From an uncultured Bacteroidales bacterium (lineage in GTDB: Bacteria > Bacteroidota > Bacteroidia > Bacteroidales > UBA932): DNA of 52,913 nt. The notes beneath the pieces are model-generated. The model saw only the letters and a list, made by a program, of their open reading frames with translations. It searched no databases and was not told the origin of the DNA. The stretch spans positions 1 to 52,913 of the forward strand of contig CALUTW010000014.1 in assembly GCA_944323805.1 (NCBI GenBank), in the 5' to 3' direction. Shown here piece by piece: positions 8,039 through 16,745 of this stretch (within the stretch, counting starts at the first letter, position 1; each line of letters starts with the position of its first letter). Made by a program: the position numbers and the translations under genes.

Positions 8039-9940
8039 TTATTGTACATCCCACCATACCGGAACAGTCCAGAGATCCTGACCGCCCATTCTGTCGACAG
8101 CCTCCTGCCAGTTGGCTGCATTCTTGGTCTGCTCGTCTACCGGATATGTAATCCTCTTCGGGCAGCCTCCGTCAAACTGGTTCTCTGTCGGATAACGGTT
8201 GTAGAACTTGGTGTAGGCTGTAGGCATCCCGTCAGTGCGCCGGATATTGGACCATGCCTCGAAAGGATCCATGAAATGGAGTATCCATATCTGCTTGTTG
8301 ATTTCCTCAAGTGCGGCATCCCCTCCTTTCTCCACCTCAGGGACAAGATATTTGTCAAGGTATTCCGTAATCTCGGCATCCGTCGGCATGTCATTGTCCG
8401 AGACACCCCAGAGGGAGAACTGCTTTACAGCCGCAATATATCCCTGGCGGAATCTCTCCACGGCCGACATGTCATCAATCCCCCATCCGCGGACAGAGGT
8501 CTCCGCAAGCAGGAACTGGGTCTCGGCATAGCTCATGTGGATGTAAGGGGAATTCACTGCAAGAATCGTCTTCGAAGGCCCGAGACGCTGCATGTTGTGC
8601 AGCATGCCGTTGCTCTTCTGGGAGACAAGTGCCTTGAGGTTCTCAAGCTCTGCCTTGTCTTCCGCTGGCCATTCAGCCGCCCATGAATCAAGGGCATCAT
8701 CGATTGTCTTGGTCGTTATCGCCGGGCCCCATACGCTTCTTTCCTTCTCTTCGCCCTGATATCCGCTTTCGCCCTTACGCTGTACGCCTCCGCCATAGAT
8801 GAATTCCTGTGCAGGGACGGTAAGATATCCGCCAGTATTGACATAACCGTCGACATTATTGACAAGGTCCTTTGTCTGGGCGGCACTGTTTGCTGCATTG
8901 AATTTCCTCACTATCTCTGTCACGTCAGTCGCGACATCCCATGCAGTCAGTCCGGAATTCGACGGGACGAAATATGTCCTGGCAATCAGGAGCAGTCTCG
9001 GGTCAGTGGCGAGAAGCCTGTGGTACGGCACCTCGTCATAGGTGTCCGGATCCTGTACAGAGAGGGCCTTGAAGAATTCGGTGGACATCTTGAACTGGGT
9101 CAGTCCGAGATCCGGAGAGCTCGTAATCTGGAGCATGATGTCGGCATATCCGTTGCCTGCCCCGAGAGTCTGGTAGTCCTCGTCATGCCTTACCGATGCT
9201 ATGTCCTCGTTCGATGTCATCACGCCGGACTCATAGGCTTCCCTTGCCATCTGCTCGGCCTTTTCCGGCGCCACCTTTATAAGCCTCATCGCCACGCGCA
9301 GCTTCAGCGAGGCGGCAAACCTCTGCCATTTTGCCACATCCCCGCCGAAATAGAAGTCGGATGCCGGGCTCGGCTTTGCAGGGTCGAATTCGTCGATGGC
9401 CTCTCCCAGAATCTTGAAGAAATCGTTGTAGATATCTTCCTGGGTGTCGTATTTCGGGGCATATATCTGGTCGTAATAGCCCTGTCCGCCCTCAAAATAA
9501 GGCACATCCCCGTAATAGTCGGTAAGCTTCAGAAAGACCTCCACCCTGAGGACCTTTGCAATAGCCCTGTAATTTACCATGTCGGGGTCATCGGCAACGA
9601 TATTCTCGAGAGCCACAAGATTCTTCACTGCCTCAGGATACATGAGAGTCTGCCAGAGGCGGTAGTTATACTGGTTGTTGGGCTTTCCCTTGCCGCCATA
9701 TTCGACGACACTCCAGACCCCTGTCCAGTGATTGGTCCAGCCTCCGGGATATATCATGAACCGGGATGCGTTTTCACGGCCCAGGGAATGCGACGCCTGT
9801 ATCGTCGGTATGAGCAGGTCCGGGTCAAGGCTTCCGTTGGCCTTGGTCGGATTTATATTCATTTCAGTCAGGTCCGAGCATGATACAGACATCACTGCAA
9901 GTGCCATGACCGATATTGCATGTATCAGATATTTTTTCAT
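8039..9940 (-). CDS. susD: SusD/RagB-family surface glycan-binding lipoprotein
   Basis: A 633-residue SusD-like protein. The leader ends in a lipobox at VSC21, followed by SDLTEMNINPTKANG, the typical start of the SusD-like_2 subfamily. TPR-like helices follow, and the C-terminus contains the PTENQFDGGCPKRITYP region usual in this group. SusD proteins cap the SusC channel and hand glycan to it. It is 11 nt downstream of susC and forms a pair with it. By context the ligand should be a GlcNAc-containing oligosaccharide. Confidence 0.95.
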   Translation of the reverse strand: MKKYLIHAISVMALAVMSVSCSDLTEMNINPTKANGSLDPDLLIPTIQASHSLGRENASRFMIYPGGWTNHWTGVWSVVEYGGKGKPNNQYNYRLWQTLMYPEAVKNLVALENIVADDPDMVNYRAIAKVLRVEVFLKLTDYYGDVPYFEGGQGYYDQIYAPKYDTQEDIYNDFFKILGEAIDEFDPAKPSPASDFYFGGDVAKWQRFAASLKLRVAMRLIKVAPEKAEQMAREAYESGVMTSNEDIASVRHDEDYQTLGAGNGYADIMLQITSSPDLGLTQFKMSTEFFKALSVQDPDTYDEVPYHRLLATDPRLLLIARTYFVPSNSGLTAWDVATDVTEIVRKFNAANSAAQTKDLVNNVDGYVNTGGYLTVPAQEFIYGGGVQRKGESGYQGEEKERSVWGPAITTKTIDDALDSWAAEWPAEDKAELENLKALVSQKSNGMLHNMQRLGPSKTILAVNSPYIHMSYAETQFLLAETSVRGWGIDDMSAVERFRQGYIAAVKQFSLWGVSDNDMPTDAEITEYLDKYLVPEVEKGGDAALEEINKQIWILHFMDPFEAWSNIRRTDGMPTAYTKFYNRYPTENQFDGGCPKRITYPVDEQTKNAANWQEAVDRMGGQDLWTVPVWWDVQ

Positions 9941-9951
9941 TTCAGGATCAA

Positions 9952-12900
9952 TTAGAATTTAATTTTCAAGCCAATACCGAAATTCCTTCTTGACGGGAGC
10001 GAACCGTACTCAAATCCCTGTCCGTTTCCGTTGTAGTATGAAGATTCAGGGTCGATATTCTCAACCTGGGTATAGAGGATTGCAAGATTCCTGGCATAGG
10101 CAGTAAGAGAGACGCCTGCAATAGGGGTCTTCTGCAGCCAGCGCTGAGGCATGTTCCATGAGAATGCCACCTCTCTGAGCTTGATATACGAGGCGTCCAC
10201 GATGAACGGCTCAGGAGACACATCCTGGAAGCACTGCCAGTAGGCCTGGGGATCGACATAGATATCATTTTCGACATATGTCTGGACTCCGTCAACAACC
10301 GGGCCAGGCTTCACGCCGTCGACAAGATATCCGCCTGTTGCCTTCCAGTCTGCCGGAGACCCGGCCTCTTCTTTCGCCTGCTGGGACCTGTACCATTCCG
10401 CACGGCCTTCAAGGGTATGCTTGGATGTTCCGTTGTAGTGGGACTGCATCATTGACATCGAATACATGTCCGCACCGAACTTCGCATCGAAGAGAAGCCT
10501 GAGGTTGAAGTTCTTGTATGTGAAGGAATGCGACCAGCCGATTGTATGGTCATAGGTTCCCTTTCCGAGCACTGACACCTCCGATTCAAATGTAGGGAGA
10601 CCTGTCTCCGGGTCGACGATTACGCGGCCGTCAGGCGTACGTTTCTGGGCCTGTCCGACAATGACCCCATAAGGCTGGTTTTCCATTGCATAGATGTAGG
10701 CATTTGCCCAGCGTGCGGCAGTCAGCTCATATGCAGGGACATCCGGATGCAGTGACATGACACGGTTGTCATTGGTTGCATAGGTTATGGTTGTCTCCCA
10801 CTCGAATGACCTGGTACTTACAGGGATTGCGGTAAAGGCCAGCTCTATGCCCCTGTTCCTGATTTCCCCGGCATTGATCAGTGCGCTCGAGTAGCCGGTG
10901 GCGGAAGATATCGGGAGACTCATTATCTGGTCTTTCGTAGACTGCTGGTACAGAGTGAGGTCGAATGCCAGACGGCTGTCAAAGAACCTCATGTCGAGTC
11001 CGACCTCGTATGAATAAGTTGCTGTCGGACGGATATTATAGTTCGGAATTACCGTGTTGGATACCTCGCCGAGGGATGTCCCTCCCTGGGTATATGTCTT
11101 GGTCCCGAAGTCAAGATACAGCTGATAAGGGCTCGTATCGCCTCCGACCTGGGCCCATGACGCACGGAGCTTACCGAATGACAGCCATTTGCCATGCTCG
11201 AACATGTCGGAGAATATGACACTTCCCGATACGGAAGGATACCAGTATGACCGGTTCTCCGGAGCAAGGGTAGACGATACGTCATTGCGGATAGTCGCAT
11301 CAACGAACACAAGGTCCCTCCAGCTCAGGCTTGCAGATGCAAAGAACGAGCGGACTTCCTTCTTGAAAAGGGAATGCACGACAGATATCCTTTCAAATGC
11401 ATTGATATCCTGAAGGTCAGGGATAACCTGGTTGAGACCCTGGTTGTTGAACTGCTCGTTATGGTTCTGCAGGAGGCTCACTCCGGCAAACGCATTGACA
11501 TGGAAATCCTTGATCTTCTTGTCGAATGTCAATGTAGCCTCATAATTGGTCTGTGTGACATCCATTATACGCTCAGTTATGGCGCCTTCGACCTGTCTCG
11601 GGGTAGAAACCGGGGAAAACTCAGTAGACCTGAACTTATAGGTGTCGAGACCTCCGCGTGCCGCGAGTGTCAGCCATGGCGTGATATCCCATGAGATGCG
11701 GGCATTACCGATGAGACGGGATTTCTTCGAATCATTCTTCATCTCGTTGATAATCCAGTACGGATTGAAGCGGTAGTCGCTACCGTTCCAGTTATAATAG
11801 TTCCCGTTGGCGTCTTTATATGTATCGGCGAGCCATTTCTGGTCGAAGTTTGCGGCTATTCCGATAAGGGCGTTACCGATGTTGCTCGGGGAATCCGAAA
11901 GGGCCGGACGGTTGTGCACATTCTCATTCGAATAAGTCGCAGAGACGTCCACATGGATGTTCTTTCCAAGGGTTGTCGACCCGCGCATGGTAATATTGGT
12001 ACGGTTGAATGTGGATGTAGGCACAATATCCTTGTTGCGCATGTCGGTAATTGCAAACCTGAAGGAAGACTTTTCATCCGCCTTTGAGAATGAGATGGAG
12101 TTCTGGGCGGTATATCCCGTCTCGAAGAACGAAAGGACATTGTCATTCACATTCCCGTACGGTTTCCATTCCCCGTTGTATATCTGTATCATGAGGTTCG
12201 GGTCGAGCTTTCCTCCCCATGCGACCTGGGTTGTCCCGCGCCCGTCAGACTCTGTCATAGGAATCTGTCCGTTACGACCCATACCATATACCCTCTGATA
12301 GTCATCGAAACGGGAAAGCATATTGGTAAACGAGAAATTGGTCGAGAATTCTATCCCGATTGACTTGTCCCTTGCCGAACCTGACTTGGTGGTAATCATT
12401 ATGACACCATTGGATGCCATGGAGCCGTACAGGGCTGAAGCAGACGGGCCTTTAAGCACCGTGATGTCCGCTATGTCCTCCGGATTGATTGAAGACATCA
12501 CGTCTCCGTAGTCATATCCGGACCCGCCGTATTTCCCGTCGGCGCCCTGGAGCTGGGAATTGTCCACAGGCATACCGTCAATGACATAAAGCGGAAGGTT
12601 GGAGCCGGAAAGCTGGGAGTTACCTCGGATCAGGACCCTGGATGAACCGGTAGGTCCGGCAGTAGTGGTCGAGATATCCACACCGGCAACCTTTCCTACG
12701 AGAGCCTGCATGACATTCGCTTCGCGTCCTGCAGTCAGGGACTCGTCATCTACCGATGCCACCGCATAGCCGAGGGCCTTTGTCTCCCTCTTGATGCCGA
12801 GAGCCGTCACGACAACCTCATCCATCAATATGGCATCGTCCTCCATTACAACATCAAGCCTTGCCCTTCCGGACAACGGGATAACCTGCGTCTTCATCCC

Positions 12901-13161
12901 GATAAACGAGAATGTAAGGCTCGCATCAGAAGCGGATACTTCAAGAGAATATCTTCCGTCAACATCGGTAATTGTACCGTTCGTCGTCCCCTCTTCAATC
13001 ACACCGGCTCCGGCGACAGGATCTCCTGCCGAATCCTTTACTGTACCGGATACCGTCACTTGCTGGGCATATGCGCTTACCCCGCAAAAAGCAGCCACAA
13101 GCATCGCCAAAAGCCTCAGCATTGCCCGATGACCGGTCTGAACTGGTAATAGTTTTAGCAT
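9952..13161 (-). CDS. susC: SusC/RagA-family TonB-dependent outer-membrane transporter
   Basis: A 1069-residue receptor. After the leader (ending AYAQ) comes a CarboxypepD_reg-like domain (VSGTVKDSAGDPVAGAGV), then the TonB box region DEVVVTALG, a plug with the VLIRGNSQLSGSNLPLYVIDG motif, and a 22-strand barrel ending in IKF with a terminal aromatic. SusC channels move oligosaccharides across the outer membrane using TonB energy. Two starts are possible: the ATG at 13161, or an internal ATG 13 codons later that gives a more compact signal peptide. A copy of the putative nag operator lies 33 bp upstream. No clear promoter precedes it, so transcription may come from nagP-nagA with the operator as a road block. 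Confidence 0.97.
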   Translation of the reverse strand: MLKLLPVQTGHRAMLRLLAMLVAAFCGVSAYAQQVTVSGTVKDSAGDPVAGAGVIEEGTTNGTITDVDGRYSLEVSASDASLTFSFIGMKTQVIPLSGRARLDVVMEDDAILMDEVVVTALGIKRETKALGYAVASVDDESLTAGREANVMQALVGKVAGVDISTTTAGPTGSSRVLIRGNSQLSGSNLPLYVIDGMPVDNSQLQGADGKYGGSGYDYGDVMSSINPEDIADITVLKGPSASALYGSMASNGVIMITTKSGSARDKSIGIEFSTNFSFTNMLSRFDDYQRVYGMGRNGQIPMTESDGRGTTQVAWGGKLDPNLMIQIYNGEWKPYGNVNDNVLSFFETGYTAQNSISFSKADEKSSFRFAITDMRNKDIVPTSTFNRTNITMRGSTTLGKNIHVDVSATYSNENVHNRPALSDSPSNIGNALIGIAANFDQKWLADTYKDANGNYYNWNGSDYRFNPYWIINEMKNDSKKSRLIGNARISWDITPWLTLAARGGLDTYKFRSTEFSPVSTPRQVEGAITERIMDVTQTNYEATLTFDKKIKDFHVNAFAGVSLLQNHNEQFNNQGLNQVIPDLQDINAFERISVVHSLFKKEVRSFFASASLSWRDLVFVDATIRNDVSSTLAPENRSYWYPSVSGSVIFSDMFEHGKWLSFGKLRASWAQVGGDTSPYQLYLDFGTKTYTQGGTSLGEVSNTVIPNYNIRPTATYSYEVGLDMRFFDSRLAFDLTLYQQSTKDQIMSLPISSATGYSSALINAGEIRNRGIELAFTAIPVSTRSFEWETTITYATNDNRVMSLHPDVPAYELTAARWANAYIYAMENQPYGVIVGQAQKRTPDGRVIVDPETGLPTFESEVSVLGKGTYDHTIGWSHSFTYKNFNLRLLFDAKFGADMYSMSMMQSHYNGTSKHTLEGRAEWYRSQQAKEEAGSPADWKATGGYLVDGVKPGPVVDGVQTYVENDIYVDPQAYWQCFQDVSPEPFIVDASYIKLREVAFSWNMPQRWLQKTPIAGVSLTAYARNLAILYTQVENIDPESSYYNGNGQGFEYGSLPSRRNFGIGLKIKF

Positions 13162-13193
13162 AACATAAATAATTAATTAATTGAACCACATAA

Positions 13194-13208
13194 CGTTATC
13201 GAACACGG
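13194..13208. promoter_or_regulatory. Putative nag operator, susC copy
   Basis: CGTTATCGAACACGG, identical over all 15 bases to the copy at 15775-15789. It is a partial dyad about a central CG (half-sites CGTTATC and CGTGTTC agree at 5 of 7 positions), as expected for a LacI-type dimer. It lies between nagA and susC, in a stretch with no recognisable TAnnTTTG box. Confidence 0.7.
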
Positions 13209-13227
13209 AAAATTTGAAATAAAATGA

Positions 13228-14424
13228 TTAGATTATTTTGTTTAAGGTATTGTCGTCCATGACATGCTCCCCGGAAAGGAATACATGCAGAATATTTATA
13301 TCATCGTCGAACACAAGTATGTCCGCATCCTTCCCCGGCTCAAGGGAACCCTTGCTGCCGTCGATGCCCATTACCCGTGCAGGAGTAAGCGACATCATCG
13401 TAACGGCATCGTGCAGAGGGACACCTGCAGTCCTGTACATGGTCCTGACGCATCTGTCTGCCGTGGCAACACTGCCGGCAAACGCACTCCGGTCGGGCAG
13501 CTTGGCTACACCGTCCTCAACGATGACCTTCATCCCCTTGTCGAGCGACCCCAGAACAGACTCGCCCTCTGGCATGCCCGCAGCCCTCATTGAATCGGTA
13601 ATCAGGACCGTGCGGTCAGGTCCTTTCAGCTTGTACACAAGCTGCAGGAGACTCTTCGGAAGATGAACCCCATCCGCGATTATCTCCACTGTCATGCCGT
13701 CAAGCCAATATGCGGCCTCTACGATACCGGCATACCGGAATGCATTCCTCCTTACAACAGAAGAAGTGCATGAATACAGGTGCGTGACGTGCGTATAGCC
13801 GTTTTCATAGGCCTCTACGGCCTGCTCGAATGTTGCATCGGAATGCGCTATCGAAGGCAGGATGCCTCTTGAACGCAGTTCCCTGCCGAGCCCCAGGGCG
13901 CCGTCGAGCTCCGGGGCGGCAGACATGCGCCTTATCTTACCGCTTGCAGCCAGTATGGAAAGATATTCCTCAGGCTTCGGGTCACGCAGATATTTCGGGT
14001 CCTGCGCACCTCTCTGCCCATAGGAAAAGTATGGTCCCTCAAGATGCAGCCCTGGCATATGCGCGCCCGGGCAAGGCTTCGAGACCACCTTGTCATATGT
14101 CGCAAAAGCCTTGAAAAGGCTCTCATTGTCACTCGCAAGTGTCGTAGGGAAAATCGTCGTGGCGCCATGGCGCATCGCCATTTCGGCAGACCTGACAAAT
14201 GCCTCCTCAGTACAGTCCATGAAATCATGTCCGCCCGCCCCGTGGAGATGGATATCGATAAATCCAGGCGAGACATATTTCCCTCCGGCATCAAGGACAG
14301 TTTCCGCTTCTCCGGTATAGGCCCCCTTGTCTACCGCCGTTACCGCATGGCCTTCCCATTCCACATAACCGGGAAAAATACCTGTTGGGGTCACTATCTG
14401 ACCGTTGACTATCGCTTTCTTCAT
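13228..14424 (-). CDS. nagA: N-acetylglucosamine-6-phosphate deacetylase
   Basis: A 398-residue amidohydrolase. The metal site signature HLHGAGGHDF, the metal-binding Glu in HLEGPYF, the histidines in IAHSDA and VTHLYS, and the catalytic Asp in ITDSMRAAG are all present and in family order. NagA deacetylates GlcNAc-6-P to GlcN-6-P in the cytoplasm, the step before NagB. Its start overlaps the nagP stop by 4 nt (ATGA), showing translational coupling. Length is normal for the family. Confidence 0.97.
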   Translation of the reverse strand: MKKAIVNGQIVTPTGIFPGYVEWEGHAVTAVDKGAYTGEAETVLDAGGKYVSPGFIDIHLHGAGGHDFMDCTEEAFVRSAEMAMRHGATTIFPTTLASDNESLFKAFATYDKVVSKPCPGAHMPGLHLEGPYFSYGQRGAQDPKYLRDPKPEEYLSILAASGKIRRMSAAPELDGALGLGRELRSRGILPSIAHSDATFEQAVEAYENGYTHVTHLYSCTSSVVRRNAFRYAGIVEAAYWLDGMTVEIIADGVHLPKSLLQLVYKLKGPDRTVLITDSMRAAGMPEGESVLGSLDKGMKVIVEDGVAKLPDRSAFAGSVATADRCVRTMYRTAGVPLHDAVTMMSLTPARVMGIDGSKGSLEPGKDADILVFDDDINILHVFLSGEHVMDDNTLNKII

Positions 14425-15746
14425 AGTGCATTCTCCTTATTTTTCCATCTGTTGATCCTGTAGCCGTACATGGCATAGAACAGTATGAAACAGAAACATG
14501 GTACCGATATGTAATATGCAGCCTGGAAATCGGCAAGACGGGTCGCCTCCTCAGCATATATGAGCGGGAAGAAACCGCTTGCGGCAAGAGCCATGACAAG
14601 AAACGCCGACCCCATCCCGGTATGCCGGCCGAGGTCGTGGATTGCAAGAGGCCAGATTCCCGAATACAGGAATGCATTCGGGATACCCATGAACACAAGT
14701 ATCCACATTGAATTATGCGCATCCACTCCCAGAATCTCCGTCCTGCCGCCGACAAGGACAACCAGGACAGAGGCCACGAGATTGACGGCCGCAGCAATCC
14801 GCAGGGCCGACAGCTGCGATATGACCTTGGGAATCAGCACAGCCCCGAGCAGGAAACCGATGAACGTCGTGAACAGGATCATCGACGGCAGCACCTTTGC
14901 CTGGGCGATGTCCGTTCCGAGTGATTCGGCCGTTGAAGCCAGAGTGTTTATGCACAGGGCCTGTGTCCCGAGATGGCAGACCATTGCCACCACTCCGAGC
15001 ACAAGATAAGGATAACCGAATACCGTCCGCCTGGAATCCTCAGCGTTCAGCCTGGCATCTGGCATCCCCCCCCCGACAATATCAGGAAGAGACGAGCGGC
15101 GGACGAAAATGCCGAATGCGATGAAGACAGCGGCAATGACAAGATACGGAGGAATTACCCTCCTGATAATCGAGTCGAGCACTTCCTCGCGAGGAACCCC
15201 GAAGACAGTTGCCGCTCCCGACCCGAGCTGCTCGAATACGGCAGAATCCCCCTGGCGGATAATGACATACCCGAGAGCCAGAGGAGCGATAATCCCTGCC
15301 AGCTTGTTGCATACACCCATAATGCTCATGCGGCTTGCAGCCGACTCGACAGGACCTATTACCGTCACGAACGGATTCCCGGCAGTCTGAAGTACGGCAA
15401 GTCCTATCCCGAGAAGGAAAAGGCCCGACAGGAACAGGGCATATGCCCTTGTCATCGCAGCCGGGACAAAGAGAAGGGCCCCGGCGGCCATGATGAACAT
15501 GCCATAGCTTATGCCTTTCTTATAGCCCACAGCATCGAGAAGCTTTGAAGAAGGGATTGCCATGACAAAATATGCTATATAGAATACAAATCCGACAAGA
15601 TACGACTGGGACAGGGTAAGCTCGCACGTTACCTTGAAATACGGGATGAGGACAGAATTAACCCATGAAATCATCCCGAAGAAGAAAAAGAGGGTCCCCA
15701 TTATCGCCATTGAGGACAGGTATTGTTTCCTTTCAGTATTACCCAT
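14421..15746 (-). CDS. nagP: NagP-like GlcNAc permease (FHS branch of the major facilitator superfamily)
   Basis: A 441-residue protein with about twelve membrane segments. MGTLFFFFGMISWVNSVLIPYFK at the first helix, GIGLAVLQTAGNPFV in the middle and RHTGMGSAFLVMALAASGFFP in the second half match the fucose/glucose/GlcNAc proton symporter (FHS) group. It heads the leftward operon and overlaps nagA by 4 nt, so GlcNAc is the likely substrate. Transport of this type does not phosphorylate the sugar. A promoter (TTG, 19 nt, TACTTTTG) and an operator lie directly upstream. Confidence 0.9.
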   Translation of the reverse strand: MGNTERKQYLSSMAIMGTLFFFFGMISWVNSVLIPYFKVTCELTLSQSYLVGFVFYIAYFVMAIPSSKLLDAVGYKKGISYGMFIMAAGALLFVPAAMTRAYALFLSGLFLLGIGLAVLQTAGNPFVTVIGPVESAASRMSIMGVCNKLAGIIAPLALGYVIIRQGDSAVFEQLGSGAATVFGVPREEVLDSIIRRVIPPYLVIAAVFIAFGIFVRRSSLPDIVGGGMPDARLNAEDSRRTVFGYPYLVLGVVAMVCHLGTQALCINTLASTAESLGTDIAQAKVLPSMILFTTFIGFLLGAVLIPKVISQLSALRIAAAVNLVASVLVVLVGGRTEILGVDAHNSMWILVFMGIPNAFLYSGIWPLAIHDLGRHTGMGSAFLVMALAASGFFPLIYAEEATRLADFQAAYYISVPCFCFILFYAMYGYRINRWKNKENAL

Positions 15747-15774
15747 TTTTGTGGCCAGTTGAAAAATCTGTTTC

Positions 15775-15789
15775 CGTTATCGAACACGG
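15775..15789. promoter_or_regulatory. Putative nag operator, nagP copy
   Basis: CGTTATCGAACACGG, identical to the copy before susC. It lies just downstream of the predicted nagP start of transcription (near 15794), so a bound LacI-type repressor would block the leftward promoter. Confidence 0.75.
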
Positions 15790-15800
15790 AATTTTGAGAA

Positions 15801-15830
15801 CAAAAGTAAGGAAATATTTATAACAAACAA
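15801..15830 (-). promoter_or_regulatory. Promoter of the nagP operon
   Basis: Read on the minus strand: TTG at 15830-15828, a 19-nt spacer, then TACTTTTG at 15808-15801. This fits the Bacteroidota sigma-A consensus TTG-N19/20-TAnnTTTG. Transcription should begin near 15794. Confidence 0.8.
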
Positions 15831-15922
15831 GGTTTTTTCTGAAAAAGTTTTTGGAAGAATATTTAAGTAATATGAATATTCCTTTGAATACAAATAAATT
15901 AATCGAATATTTCGTAACAGGA

Positions 15923-15954
15923 TTTGGAAATCCGAATATTATCCGATATATTTG
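15923..15954 (+). promoter_or_regulatory. Promoter of nagB and the regulator gene
   Basis: TTTG at 15923-15926, a 20-nt spacer, then TATATTTG at 15947-15954: a full match to the Bacteroidota promoter consensus. Transcription should begin near 15961, inside the operator. It fixes the nagB start at 15987, because the longer open frame would begin upstream of the promoter. Confidence 0.85.
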
Positions 15955-15967
15955 TGCTCGAACACGG
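15954..15967. promoter_or_regulatory. Putative nag operator, nagB copy
   Basis: GTGCTCGAACACGG shares TCGAACACGG with the two 15-bp copies and is the most symmetrical of the three (GTGCTC against GAACAC, 5 of 6 paired). It covers the predicted start of transcription, so binding would repress nagB and the regulator gene itself. Confidence 0.7.
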
Positions 15968-15986
15968 GAATAAAGCACAAAAAATC

Positions 15987-16745
15987 ATGAACGGACTAAT
16001 TTCAGAGTTTGATGCAGGAAAACTGCATGTAAAGGTTTTTGAAACCCGTGCCCAGATGGGGAAGGCTGCAAGCGAATGGTATCTGGCAAAAGTGAGGGAG
16101 AAAATCAGTGAAAAAGGATACGTCAGAGCCGTATTTGCGGCGGCGCATTCCCAGGAGGATTTCTTTCAGGGACTCATAGAGGACAGTTCGGCTGATTTCT
16201 CATGCATCGATGCATTCCATATGGATGAATACATCGGACTGCCGCAGGAAGCGCCGCAGCTGTTCAGCAATTTCCTGACAAGGACAATCTTCAGCAGGAA
16301 GCCATTCAGAAGCATTAATCTGATGCGGCCTGAAGCGGGCGACAGCCAGAGATATGCCGCACTGCTCAAGGCTGCACCTCTTGACATTGTCTCCCTCGGC
16401 ATAGGGGAGAACGGCCATATCGCATTCAACGACCCGCATGAGGCGCACTTCGACGACCCCGAGACAGTAAAGGTCACGACCCTTGACGGGAAATGCAGGC
16501 AGCAGCAGGTCAATGACGGGGAATTCGCTTCGATCGACCTTGTGCCGGAGCATGCACTTACAATGACAATCCCGGCCCTGATGTCATGCAGGACAGTGGT
16601 GGGGATTGTGCCCGACAGCAGAAAGGCCGAGGCTGTAAAGCTGGCGCTGACCGGACCGGTCAGTGAAAGTTGCCCGGCATCCATTCTGCGTACGCATGAC
16701 GATGCCGTACTATTTCTTGACAAGGACGCAGCAGGACTGTTATGA
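15987..16745 (+). CDS. nagB: Glucosamine-6-phosphate deaminase
   Basis: A 252-residue enzyme from the ATG at 15987 (MNGLISEFDAGKL). The DAFHMDEYIGLP segment holds the catalytic Asp (about residue 80). GIGENGHIAFNDP at 138-150 is the NagB family signature with the ring-opening His144, and VPEHALTMTIPAL supports the family. NagB converts GlcN-6-P to fructose-6-P and ammonia in the cytoplasm, the end of the GlcNAc route. It overlaps the LacI-type gene by 4 nt (ATGA). Promoter and operator are directly upstream. The protein is slightly shorter than the 266-residue E. coli enzyme. Confidence 0.95.
   Translation: MNGLISEFDAGKLHVKVFETRAQMGKAASEWYLAKVREKISEKGYVRAVFAAAHSQEDFFQGLIEDSSADFSCIDAFHMDEYIGLPQEAPQLFSNFLTRTIFSRKPFRSINLMRPEAGDSQRYAALLKAAPLDIVSLGIGENGHIAFNDPHEAHFDDPETVKVTTLDGKCRQQQVNDGEFASIDLVPEHALTMTIPALMSCRTVVGIVPDSRKAEAVKLALTGPVSESCPASILRTHDDAVLFLDKDAAGLL

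Noticed and set aside
15924..15986. N-terminal extension of NagB
   Set aside because: It begins inside the promoter, and the residues before the ATG at 15987 are not part of the NagB family.
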